A program made the translations under genes and the position numbers. DNA of 10,924 nt from Chitinophagaceae bacterium (GTDB taxonomy: Bacteria > Bacteroidota > Bacteroidia > Chitinophagales > Chitinophagaceae), in contig JADLEN010000316.1 in NCBI GenBank assembly GCA_020846105.1, forward strand, positions 1 through 10,924, read 5' to 3'. Of the stretch, positions 1 through 6,161 are shown piece after piece. A model generated the notes under the pieces. The model was not told the DNA's origin, searched no databases, and worked only from the letters and a program-made list of their open reading frames with translations. Position 1 is the first letter of the stretch, and the number at the start of each line of letters is the position of its first letter.

Positions 1-128
1 ATATTGACTATGAAGAGTTGAAATAAACAAAGGAAAAAAACACAAAAAAAGAGACCGAAAATCATGATTTTCGGTCTCTTTTTTTGTGTTTTTTTCCTTT
101 GTTTATTTCAACTCTTCATAGTCAATAT
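1..128. repeat. 128-bp perfect palindrome (inverted repeat, 64-bp arms)
   Basis: Bases 1-64 are the exact reverse complement of bases 65-128, with the centre inside ATCATGAT at 61-68. The right arm holds the last codons and stop of the minus-strand gene ending at 103. The left arm therefore holds the same codons on the plus strand (IDYEELK then TAA at 24-26). The core at 44-85 is an ordinary terminator shape, but a natural terminator does not normally extend perfectly into the coding sequence. The symmetry begins at the first base of the window, so this is more likely a fold-back at a contig end than a genuine inverted duplication. Confidence 0.97.
44..85 (-). terminator. intrinsic terminator of the small membrane-protein gene
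   Basis: GAGACCGAAAATC at 51-63 pairs with the complementary arm ending at 78, flanked by seven A on one side and seven T on the other. Read on the minus strand this is a stem followed by a U-run about 20 bases after the TAA at 103-105. It would work in both directions. Because the hairpin lies at the centre of the 128-bp palindrome, the far arm may be an artefactual copy, so the true loop sequence is uncertain. Confidence 0.6.
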
Positions 129-321
129 ATTCACCTTCTTTTTTCCTTGATTGACGTTCGGATTGCTGCCTTTGCTGTTGCTCCATATCTTTCATCTTGT
201 CTTGCATTTCACGCATCTTACTATTTACCGTATTGGTTATGCGTAATGCAGGAAACACAACCCCTTTGATAATTTTGTAAATAACGTATATAAATAGTGC
301 GTAGATAATCCAATGTAACAT
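103..321 (-). CDS. small single-pass membrane protein, DUF4834-like
   Basis: This is a 72-residue protein starting at ATG 319-321. Residues 4-26 form one hydrophobic membrane segment (WIIYALFIYVIYKIIKGVVF) with no signal-peptidase site. Residues 35-66 are polar and charged, rich in Met, Gln, Glu and Lys (MREMQDKMKDMEQQQRQQ), and probably form a cytoplasmic coiled coil. The C-terminal pattern KKEGEYIDYEELK resembles the GE-x-IDY tail of small Bacteroidota proteins annotated DUF4834; the family name is from memory of that pattern. The function is unknown. It lies 56 bp downstream of the transketolase subunit on the same strand and could share its transcript, or use the TAnnTTTG motif at 326-333. 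A terminator hairpin follows the stop codon. Confidence 0.72.
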   Translation of the reverse strand: MLHWIIYALFIYVIYKIIKGVVFPALRITNTVNSKMREMQDKMKDMEQQQRQQSERQSRKKEGEYIDYEELK

Positions 322-325
322 GGCA

Positions 326-333
326 CAAAGATA
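326..333 (-). promoter_or_regulatory. possible -7 promoter element TATCTTTG
   Basis: On the minus strand TATCTTTG matches the Bacteroidota -7 consensus TAnnTTTG. It lies only 4 bases before the ATG at 321, so use of it would give a leaderless or nearly leaderless mRNA. No TTTG was seen about 19 bases upstream. A chance match is quite possible. Confidence 0.25.
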
Positions 334-377
334 ATTGTTATAATGCTGAATAGAACGTTAAACTAAAGTGTTGTTAT

Positions 378-1340
378 TTATCCTTTCTTGCGTTGCAATG
401 CCTTTTCGGCTGCCGCTACAATATTGGCAGTACTTAGGCCATACTTTGTCAACAAGTCTGTTGGTTTGCCGCTTTCTCCAAAGCTATCCATTACGGCTAC
501 ATACTCATGTGGTACGGGGCAATTACGACTAGCAACGTTTGCTACACTATCGCCAAGGCCGCCATTTGCTTGATGCTCCTCCGCTGTTACTACACAGCCT
601 GTTTTGGTAAGGGATTTGATAATTGCTGCTTCATCAAGAGGTTTGATGGTGTGCATATTTATCAAATCAACACTAATGCCTTTTTCTGCTAATTGTTTTG
701 CCGCTTCTACCGCCATCCATACTAGGTGTCCGCAAGCAATAATGCTTATGTCAGTGCCCTCTGCCAAAACCTGTGCCTTGCCTATCTCGAAATTTTGATT
801 TTCTGCTGTGAAATTTGCCCATTTCGGACGGCCAAACCGCAAATATACTGGTCCTTGATAGTCGGCAATAGCAATGGTTGCAGCTTTGGTTTGGTTGTAA
901 TCGCAAGGTACTATTACAGTCATGCCCGGTAGCATTTTCATCATTCCAATATCTTCTAACACTTGGTGTGTAGCGCCATCCTCTCCAAGAGTAAGGCCTG
1001 CGTGCGAGGCACATATTTTTACATTCTTGCCACTATAAGCTACTGACTGGCGTATTTGGTCGTACACACGCGAGGTAGCAAAGTTGGCAAAGGTAGTTGC
1101 ATAGGGTATTTTGCCACCAATAGTGAGCCCTGCAGCTACGCCTATCATATTGGCCTCGGCAATACCGCATTGCACAAAACGATCGGGGTTTTCTTTGATA
1201 AATGTGTTGAGTTTTAAAGAGCCCGCCAAGTCGGCAGTAAGTGCCACTACATTGGGGTTGGTTCGTGCCACCTCGGCTATACCGTCGCCAAAGCCAGCAC
1301 GCGTTTCTTTTTCATTGAGTAGTTGAATATCTTGAAGCAT
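378..1340 (-). CDS. transketolase, C-terminal (pyrimidine-binding) subunit
   Basis: This 320-residue protein corresponds to the second half of a full-length transketolase (about 660 residues). In the two-subunit form it joins a separate N-terminal subunit that binds the diphosphate part of thiamine diphosphate, and the pair moves two-carbon ketol units in the non-oxidative pentose phosphate pathway. Visible motifs are the cofactor-activating Glu62 in GIAEANM, the pyrimidine-domain run PYATTFANFATSRVYDQIR (79-97), ASHAGLTLGEDGATHQ (111-126) with His113 and His125, and the C-terminal-domain motif EEHQANGGLGDSVA (254-267). The start ATG at 1338-1340 matches the usual N-terminus of this subunit. 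The N-terminal half is absent: the next gene upstream is a SUI1 protein. Related 1-deoxyxylulose-5-phosphate synthase and dehydrogenase E1 beta subunits share the fold, but the GEDGATHQ and SHAG context favours transketolase. Confidence 0.93.
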   Translation of the reverse strand: MLQDIQLLNEKETRAGFGDGIAEVARTNPNVVALTADLAGSLKLNTFIKENPDRFVQCGIAEANMIGVAAGLTIGGKIPYATTFANFATSRVYDQIRQSVAYSGKNVKICASHAGLTLGEDGATHQVLEDIGMMKMLPGMTVIVPCDYNQTKAATIAIADYQGPVYLRFGRPKWANFTAENQNFEIGKAQVLAEGTDISIIACGHLVWMAVEAAKQLAEKGISVDLINMHTIKPLDEAAIIKSLTKTGCVVTAEEHQANGGLGDSVANVASRNCPVPHEYVAVMDSFGESGKPTDLLTKYGLSTANIVAAAEKALQRKKG

Positions 1341-1376
1341 TATAAAGATGGTTTTTATTTCCTTGTTTTAGAAGCG

Positions 1377-1384
1377 CAAAAGTA
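1377..1384 (-). promoter_or_regulatory. -7 promoter element TACTTTTG for the transketolase subunit
   Basis: On the minus strand TACTTTTG fits TAnnTTTG and ends 36 bases before the ATG at 1340, within the 49-bp gap after the SUI1 gene. No clear -33 TTG was seen. It suggests the transketolase gene has its own promoter rather than depending only on readthrough from SUI1. Confidence 0.45.
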
Positions 1385-1389
1385 CGTTT

Positions 1390-1731
1390 TCATTTGGTAT
1401 TCGTGTAACCCCATTCTATAAGCCAAGCTATTATTTTGTTTTTGTAATCACCTTGAATTATAATTAGGCCATCTTTACTACTACCACCAGTACCACATTT
1501 GGTTTTTAGGCGTTTGCCCAAAGCTGCTAAATCGTCCTCTTTGCCTACAAAACCACTAACAAGGCTTACCACCTTGCCAGCGCGTTGTTTATGGTCTAAG
1601 CTGATTCTGAGCTTTTGAAGGTTGGGTGCAATAGTCTCGATATCATTATCAAGTGGGGTAAAATCTTCAAAAAAATCCTTGTTGGTAGAATACATTAAGC
1701 CATCTGGCCTTGCTTGCTGCTTTTTAGACAT
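1390..1731 (-). CDS. SUI1/eIF1 family translation initiation factor-like protein (YciH-type)
   Basis: This 113-residue protein begins at ATG 1729-1731 and stops with TGA at 1390-1392. Residues 40-113 match the bacterial eIF1/SUI1 fold: LRISLDHKQRAGKVVSLVSG, then the LAALGKRLKTKCGTGGS core (about 69-87, containing the CGTGGS signature), then GLIIIQGDYKNKIIAWLIEW. The N-terminal 35 residues are the usual polar extension with an FFEDF stretch. Family members bind the small ribosomal subunit and, in E. coli YciH, affect start fidelity and stress translation; that role is inferred here by homology. It is first in a minus-strand run with the transketolase subunit and diverges from atpD. Confidence 0.92.
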   Translation of the reverse strand: MSKKQQARPDGLMYSTNKDFFEDFTPLDNDIETIAPNLQKLRISLDHKQRAGKVVSLVSGFVGKEDDLAALGKRLKTKCGTGGSSKDGLIIIQGDYKNKIIAWLIEWGYTNTK

Positions 1732-1760
1732 GTTGATAACTACGTTTGTTGCCGTCTTTG

Positions 1761-1768
1761 CAAATATA
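1761..1768 (-). promoter_or_regulatory. -7 promoter element TATATTTG for the SUI1 gene
   Basis: The minus strand reads TATATTTG, a match to TAnnTTTG, 29 bases upstream of the ATG at 1731 in the divergent gap before atpD. No convincing -33 TTG was seen at the right distance. Confidence 0.45.
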
Positions 1769-1893
1769 ATAAGTAGGGGCTACATCTACTACCGTCTTGC
1801 ACATTTTTAGGTCAATACCTTTCTTGTCTTTATTTGAATTTTAAAATGCCATAGCAAAAGTCTCCCTAAATTTCATAAAAGAAGCAAATCAAT

Positions 1894-1924
1894 TTTGCAC
1901 TTTAATAATATAGCATTACTTTTG
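1894..1924 (+). promoter_or_regulatory. atpD promoter, TTTG-N19-TACTTTTG
   Basis: TTTG at 1894-1897 and TACTTTTG at 1917-1924 are exactly 19 bases apart, the arrangement of primary promoters in Bacteroides and Flavobacterium. Transcription should begin near 1930, giving an A/T-rich leader of about 35-40 bases. The leader has no purine-rich Shine-Dalgarno sequence before the ATG at 1967, which is normal in this phylum. It is the only candidate promoter in the window with both elements. Confidence 0.75.
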
Positions 1925-1966
1925 CCGCAAATTTATAACAACAATTTCTTTTTAATATTATCATAG

Positions 1967-3469
<1,503 letters not shown>

Positions 3470-3475
3470 TAATCA

Positions 3476-3727
3476 ATGCACTTAGAAATACTTACCCCCG
3501 AGCACAAAATCTTTAGCGGCAATGTTTACGGTATACAACTACCGGGTATCGAAGGGTCTTTCGAGATACTAGAAAAACATGCCCCAATGATAGCCTCGCT
3601 CGGAGCGGGCAAGATGAAAATCTTGAAAGACAAAAACAATACCGAAATATACAATATCACTGGGGGCTTTGCCGAGGTGGTGAACAACAAAGTTTCGGTA
3701 CTTATCGAAGACGCCAAAGCAGTATAG
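3476..3727 (+). CDS. atpC: F0F1 ATP synthase subunit epsilon (short form)
   Basis: This is an 83-residue central-stalk subunit. MHLEILTPEHKIFSGNVYGI and LPGIEGSFEILEKHAPMIAS are the usual N-terminal beta-sandwich motifs that contact gamma and the c-ring. The protein stops after KVSVLIEDAKAV, so the C-terminal helical hairpin of about 50 residues, which inhibits ATP hydrolysis in E. coli, is missing. Short epsilon subunits are common in Bacteroidota, so this is probably natural. Six bases separate it from atpD, so the two are co-transcribed and end at the hairpin at 3762-3805. Confidence 0.96.
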   Translation: MHLEILTPEHKIFSGNVYGIQLPGIEGSFEILEKHAPMIASLGAGKMKILKDKNNTEIYNITGGFAEVVNNKVSVLIEDAKAV

Positions 3728-3761
3728 CACTGCCCTAAAACGCTTAGATACACAAAAGCCT

Positions 3762-3805
3762 AAAGAGCGCCCCCGTCTTATCGACAGGGGCGCTCTTTTT
3801 TTTTT
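3762..3805 (+). terminator. intrinsic terminator after atpC
   Basis: AAAGAGCGCCCC (3762-3773) pairs with GGGGCGCTCTTT (3787-3798), a 12-bp GC-rich stem. A GTC/GAC helix may extend it inside the loop. A run of ten T covers 3796-3805. It lies about 35 bases after the atpC stop. Confidence 0.93.
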
Positions 3806-4053
3806 ACTACTATATTTGGGCGTGCCCACGATGCTGCGCTAGTGGTTGGGCTATGGCCAATGCCTATGGCTGCAGGCTATGCGGCTATATAGGACGGCGT
3901 ATAAGATACGCAGAGGGCTTTAAAGCTGCTCTGATACCTTTGGCAGCTGTGCCATGCTGGGCGAGCGCAACTGTATGACTGGTTGTAGGCAATGTCGCTT
4001 GCTTTTGTTTTATAAAGATGGGCTTGAACATGAAAAAAGGGAAGAATTGTATG
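3806..4053. other. non-coding stretch with a possible decayed dispersed repeat
   Basis: No credible gene is present. The part at 3816-3900 (GGGCGTGCCC at 3818-3827, then TTGGGCTATGGCC and GGCTATGCGGCTATAT) recalls the GGGCGTGCCC...GGGCTAT...CGCTATAT dispersed repeats often found behind terminators in Bacteroidota. The likeness is from memory and the copy would be degenerate. A short hairpin CGTAT-AAG-ATACG lies at 3898-3910. Nothing recognisable was seen from about 3920 to 4053. Confidence 0.3.
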
Positions 4054-4074
4054 AATACACGGTGCATATATAAA

Positions 4075-4305
4075 GGCTCTACATAGAAATATATGGGCGC
4101 TACATAGCTATAAAGAGGCGCTACATTATTATAAAGAGGCTCTACATAGAAATATATTGGCGCTACATAGTTATAAGGAAGCGCTACAATAATATAAAGT
4201 GGCTCTACAATAATCTAAAGTGGCTCTACATTGATATAAAAAGGTTCTACATTAGTATAAAAAGGTTCTACAAGCATATAAATAGGCGCTACATACAATA
4301 ATGGG
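4075..4305 (+). repeat. 21-bp tandem repeat array, 11 units
   Basis: Units begin at 4075, 4096, 4117, 4138, 4159, 4180, 4201, 4222, 4243, 4264 and 4285, each exactly 21 bases with no insertion or deletion. The consensus starts GGCKCTACAW and continues with about 11 A/T-rich bases, often ending TATAAAGA. CTACA at unit positions 5-9 is invariant in all eleven units; position 4 alternates between T and G. The last unit decays at its 3' end (AATAATGGG), and a shortened unit (GGTGCATATATAAA) may precede the array at 4061. There are no unique spacers, so this is not CRISPR. The function is unknown. A minisatellite, a phased protein-binding array (two helical turns per unit) or a relic of a repeat-coding gene are all possible. 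Confidence 0.95.
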
Positions 4306-4587
4306 GATTTGGGGCCGTACGAGGGCGGTTTTGGGTGTTTTTGTGTAGGTTATGGGTGCTTTTATGGTGGTTTTGGGCGGTGCTGTGGATGATAGTGGCG
4401 CAGGAATGATGGTGTGGGGCGTGGCTGCAATGGTGTTGCTAAGGCGGATGGGGCTGCGGGGTGTGTGGAGAACTAATATGTGCGCCCAAATGAATGTGCG
4501 GCACAGATGAATGGGCAGACAGGCTGCTGCGCTGGTAGGCTGCGGTAAAATAATGGGTGGGGTGGTGGAGATTTGGAGCGGAGGGCG
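4306..4587. other. G-rich, C-poor non-coding stretch
   Basis: The plus strand is strongly biased: positions 4321-4380 contain 27 G and 3 C. Short open frames exist, but their composition (Gly, Val, Met, Trp) only reflects the G/T bias, and no protein family is recognisable. G-tracts at 4303-4335 (GGGG, GGGG, GGG, GGG with loops of 4, 8 and 7) come close to a quadruplex pattern. It leads into the lipoprotein gene. Confidence 0.5.
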
Positions 4588-4595
4588 TATTTTTG
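4588..4595 (+). promoter_or_regulatory. possible -7 promoter element TATTTTTG for the lipoprotein gene
   Basis: TATTTTTG matches TAnnTTTG and ends 20 bases before the ATG at 4616. A TTTG at 4572-4575 is too close (12-base spacer) to be a normal -33 element. If the motif is used, the upstream in-frame ATG at 4511 cannot be the start, in agreement with the signal peptide. Confidence 0.4.
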
Positions 4596-4615
4596 GTGGA
4601 GCAAAAAAATTAGAT

Positions 4616-5224
4616 ATGCGTGTAATATTTTTATTGTCGGCTATGCTGCTGATGTTGGTGGGTTGTGTGTCTTTTAAAGATAGAAATGGGAAGCGGTTTC
4701 GGCAGTATGCGCTAGCAACAGATTACTCCAAACAGTATTTTGCAAGCCATAGCGAGCAATCGATTGAGGATTTTGATGCCAATAAAATAGGTACAACAGA
4801 TACTACAAGTGCTATTGTGTATTTTTCGCCAAGCGATTTCGAAAGGCTGAAAAGCAAATACCCTTATTTTATTGTGTTGTTTTGGAACTCGACTTGCAGG
4901 GGTGCCCGTACAGACTCATTGTCCGCAAAAATTGAGGCCAAGGGAATACCTGTAATCCTTGTATCGTTTAGTTATGGGCACGAGATAGCCAAAAAAAAGT
5001 TTAGTGAATCTAAGCTTAAGAACCGTAATTTTTATGTAATGAACCCGAGCCAAAAAACGGACAAAAGCATTGTGAAAATTTTGTACTTTATGAAGGAAGC
5101 ATGTGATAGCTGCTATGTGGCATACCAAGATGAATTGCTGTACAGCAGCGGCCTGGAATATAATAATGGCTGCACCACAGCTTTGTTTTTTAAAGAACTT
5201 AATGCTATTAAGGAAGGCTTGTAA
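4616..5224 (+). CDS. putative lipoprotein with thioredoxin-like features
   Basis: The reading frame is open from ATG 4511. ATG 4616 is chosen because it gives a 202-residue protein with a textbook lipoprotein signal: MRVIFLLSAMLLMLVGC, lipobox LVGC with Cys17 as the lipidated residue. After a polar linker, residues 83-120 (YPYFIVLFWNSTCRGARTDS...IPVILVSFSY) look like the first strand, active-site turn and second strand of a thioredoxin/TlpA fold. The usual CxxC is reduced to Cys94 followed by RGA. A CDSC pair (163-166) lies in the C-terminal part and Cys186 near the end. Either redox function has been lost or the second cysteine pair serves instead. The fold call is an inference from pattern only. 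It stands alone between two repeat islands, so it may be accessory DNA. Confidence 0.68.
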   Translation: MRVIFLLSAMLLMLVGCVSFKDRNGKRFRQYALATDYSKQYFASHSEQSIEDFDANKIGTTDTTSAIVYFSPSDFERLKSKYPYFIVLFWNSTCRGARTDSLSAKIEAKGIPVILVSFSYGHEIAKKKFSESKLKNRNFYVMNPSQKTDKSIVKILYFMKEACDSCYVAYQDELLYSSGLEYNNGCTTALFFKELNAIKEGL

Positions 5225-5401
5225 TTTCTCTGTCCACTCCGCACTCCATTCTGGGGCGCTAGCCTTTTTGCAGCATAGCTGACTAGGTGGTGGCTACAAG
5301 GGCAGTCTGCCGACTGCTACACAAAAACAACAATCAGAATTATACTAAACGCTAATGTTATCTCGTAGGGGTCTGTAGCTAGCTGTGCTATGTGGGCTAC
5401 A
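5225..5401. other. non-coding leader of the repeat island
   Basis: No gene was recognised. CTGTAGC at 5373-5379 pairs with GCTACAG at 5396-5402, a 7-bp stem with a 16-base loop that abuts the first repeat of the island. No T-run follows, so it is not a standard terminator, and no clear terminator for the lipoprotein gene was found. Confidence 0.4.
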
Positions 5402-5428
5402 GATTGCTACGGAATGACAGCGTGTGGT

Positions 5429-5510
5429 GGGGTACAAGCACCCCGTCCTGCGGACACCCCTCCATTGGAGGGGAATTTCGCATGTGGATGGGTGTGGTGT
5501 GGTTGTGGTT
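5429..5510 (+). repeat. repeat R1, copy 1 (CCCCTCC-ATT-GGAGGGG hairpin)
   Basis: Bases 5441-5510 are identical to 5660-5729 (70 bases). Extended left to 82 bases, the two copies differ at one position. R1 contains a GTCC-TGC-GGAC hairpin and the near-palindrome CCCCTCCATTGGAGGGG at 5457-5473, followed by AATTTCGCATGTGGATGGG. Confidence 0.95.
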
Positions 5511-5513
5511 TTA

Positions 5514-5575
5514 TCTAAAGCTCTACCACAAAGGGCACTAAGTTTTGCACAAAGGGCACGGAGCTTGGGTGTGGT
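5514..5575 (+). repeat. repeat R2, copy 1
   Basis: This 62-base unit begins TCTAAAGC and contains two internal ACAAAGGGCAC steps, one after TACC and one after TTTTGC, then CGGAGCTTGGGTGTGGT. It differs from copies 2 and 3 by one base (CTCTACC instead of CTTTACC). Confidence 0.95.
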
Positions 5576-5600
5576 TGTGGTTTGTTGTGGTTGGTGTTTA

Positions 5601-5636
5601 GATTGCTTCGTGCCTCGCAATGACGAGCGTGTGGTG
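5601..5636 (+). repeat. repeat R3 (GATTGCTTCG...CGCAATGACGAG family)
   Basis: GATTGCTTCGTGCCTCGCAA followed by TGACGAGCGTGTGGTG contains an ATTGC...GCAAT inverted pair. It belongs to the widely seen CATTGCGAGG-type dispersed repeat, which gives spurious VIARHEAI peptides on the reverse strand. A shortened form (GATTGCTACGGAATGACAGC, then GTGTGGTG) lies at 5402-5428, in the same position relative to R1. Confidence 0.85.
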
Positions 5637-5647
5637 TGGTTGTGGTG

Positions 5648-5729
5648 GGGGTACAACCACCCCGTCCTGCGGACACCCCTCCATTGGAGGGGAATTTCGC
5701 ATGTGGATGGGTGTGGTGTGGTTGTGGTT
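5648..5729 (+). repeat. repeat R1, copy 2
   Basis: This is the second copy of the 82-base R1 unit, offset 219 bases from copy 1, with one mismatch in the left part (ACAACCA against ACAAGCA) and then 70 identical bases. The near-palindrome CCCCTCCATTGGAGGGG is at 5676-5692. Confidence 0.95.
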
Positions 5730-5736
5730 GGTTTTT

Positions 5737-5798
5737 TCTAAAGCTTTACCACAAAGGGCACTAAGTTTTGCACAAAGGGCACGGAGCTTGGGTGTGGT
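5737..5798 (+). repeat. repeat R2, copy 2
   Basis: This copy is identical over 62 bases to copy 3 at 5818-5879, and the identity extends a few bases left through GTTTTT. Copies 2 and 3 are 81 bases apart, so they look like a recent tandem duplication inside the island. Confidence 0.95.
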
Positions 5799-5817
5799 GT
5801 GGTTTGTTGTGGTTTTT

Positions 5818-5879
5818 TCTAAAGCTTTACCACAAAGGGCACTAAGTTTTGCACAAAGGGCACGGAGCTTGGGTGTGGT
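5818..5879 (+). repeat. repeat R2, copy 3
   Basis: This copy is identical to copy 2. It is not preceded by R1 or R3, so the cassette order breaks here. An R4 element follows after a T-rich linker. Confidence 0.95.
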
Positions 5880-5896
5880 TGTGGTTTTTTTTTGCA

Positions 5897-5929
5897 AACC
5901 CACCCCTAGCCCCTCCAAGGAGGGGAATG
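5897..5929 (+). repeat. repeat R4 (CCCCTCCAAGGAGGGG hairpin)
   Basis: AACCCACCCCTAGCCCCTCC followed by AAGGAGGGGAATG has a 7-bp stem CCCCTCC/GGAGGGG at 5910-5925. It shares the C4TC2 / G2AG4 hairpin and the GGGGAAT end with R1 but has a different left flank, so it is a related but distinct element. Confidence 0.85.
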
Positions 5930-6161
5930 TTTGTTGTGGATGGGTAGTGGTTTGTTGTGGTTGGTGTCGGGTGTGTGTTTTTTTTGGTACATGCGGATAG
6001 GAAAGCTTAATAGATGCACCCAAAGCTGAACCTGCGCGGGATGGCAGCTGTACCCCGCTGAAGCTTTTGCGGCGGTGGCCTTGGGGCGGAGTACAAGCAA
6101 CAGCCCGGGGCCCAAAGCTTAACGATGGTGATGAAAGCTTAATCGCCCAAAGGTGTGGTGG
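5930..6161. other. non-coding stretch with repeated AAAGCTTAA motifs
   Basis: No gene was recognised. AAAGCTTAA occurs three times (6002-6010, 6114-6122, 6134-6142) around a GC-rich block (about 6020-6113) that contains GGGATGGCAGCTGTACCCC and CAGCCCGGGGCCC. The block resembles another dispersed repeat and has several short self-complementary parts, but only one copy is present here. The minus-strand frame across it (LLLVLRPKATAAKASAGYS) is probably spurious. Confidence 0.5.

Larger units (their letters stand above)
5402..5929. repeat. mosaic dispersed-repeat island with duplicated cassette
   Basis: Four short sequence families joined by GTGTGGTTGTGG-like linkers occur in the order R3-R1-R2, R3-R1-R2, R2-R4. 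The R3 segments are at 5402-5428 (short variant) and 5601-5636; R1 at 5429-5510 and 5648-5729; R2 at 5514-5575, 5737-5798 and 5818-5879; R4 at 5897-5929. The open frames crossing it translate the repeats themselves (for example PKLRALCAKLSALCGKALEK three times on the minus strand) and are not credible genes. Each family resembles dispersed non-coding repeats seen in Bacteroidota genomes; their origin is unknown to me. Confidence 0.93.

Noticed and set aside
3811..3818. TATATTTG on the plus strand just after the atpC terminator, as a promoter for a small RNA over the array
   Set aside because: It is a single six-base match with no -33 element and no identifiable product or terminator downstream; a chance match is likely.
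3885..4067. Minus-strand frame of 60 residues beginning MHRVFIQFFPFF
   Set aside because: It starts at the edge of the tandem array and runs into the decayed repeat-like patch. There is no recognisable domain, promoter or neighbour support. Its upstream continuation is treated as a separate finding.
4075..4305. Tandem array considered as CRISPR
   Set aside because: The units abut with no unique spacers, and no cas genes are near.
4352..4510. Plus-strand frame of 52 residues (MGAFMVVLGGAVDDSG...)
   Set aside because: It lies in the G-rich stretch, and its Gly/Val/Met composition reflects base bias. No homology, promoter or signal was recognised.
4511..4615. Upstream start (ATG 4511) for the lipoprotein, adding 35 residues
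   Set aside because: It would bury the lipoprotein signal peptide, which is textbook from ATG 4616, and the added residues come from G-rich sequence.
5345..6023. Long open frames on both strands across the repeat island (103, 105, 126 and 141 residues)
   Set aside because: They are translations of the repeats: the minus-strand frame repeats PKLRALCAKLSALCGKALEK with every R2 copy and ends in the VIARHEAI string typical of R3. Both strands are open only because of the GT/AC-rich composition, and no domain or signal is visible.
5906..6115. Minus-strand frame of 69 residues (MGPGLLLVLRPKATAAKASAG...)
   Set aside because: It covers the GC-rich repeat-like block and the island edge; its sequence looks like a translation of a dispersed repeat, and there is no promoter or domain.
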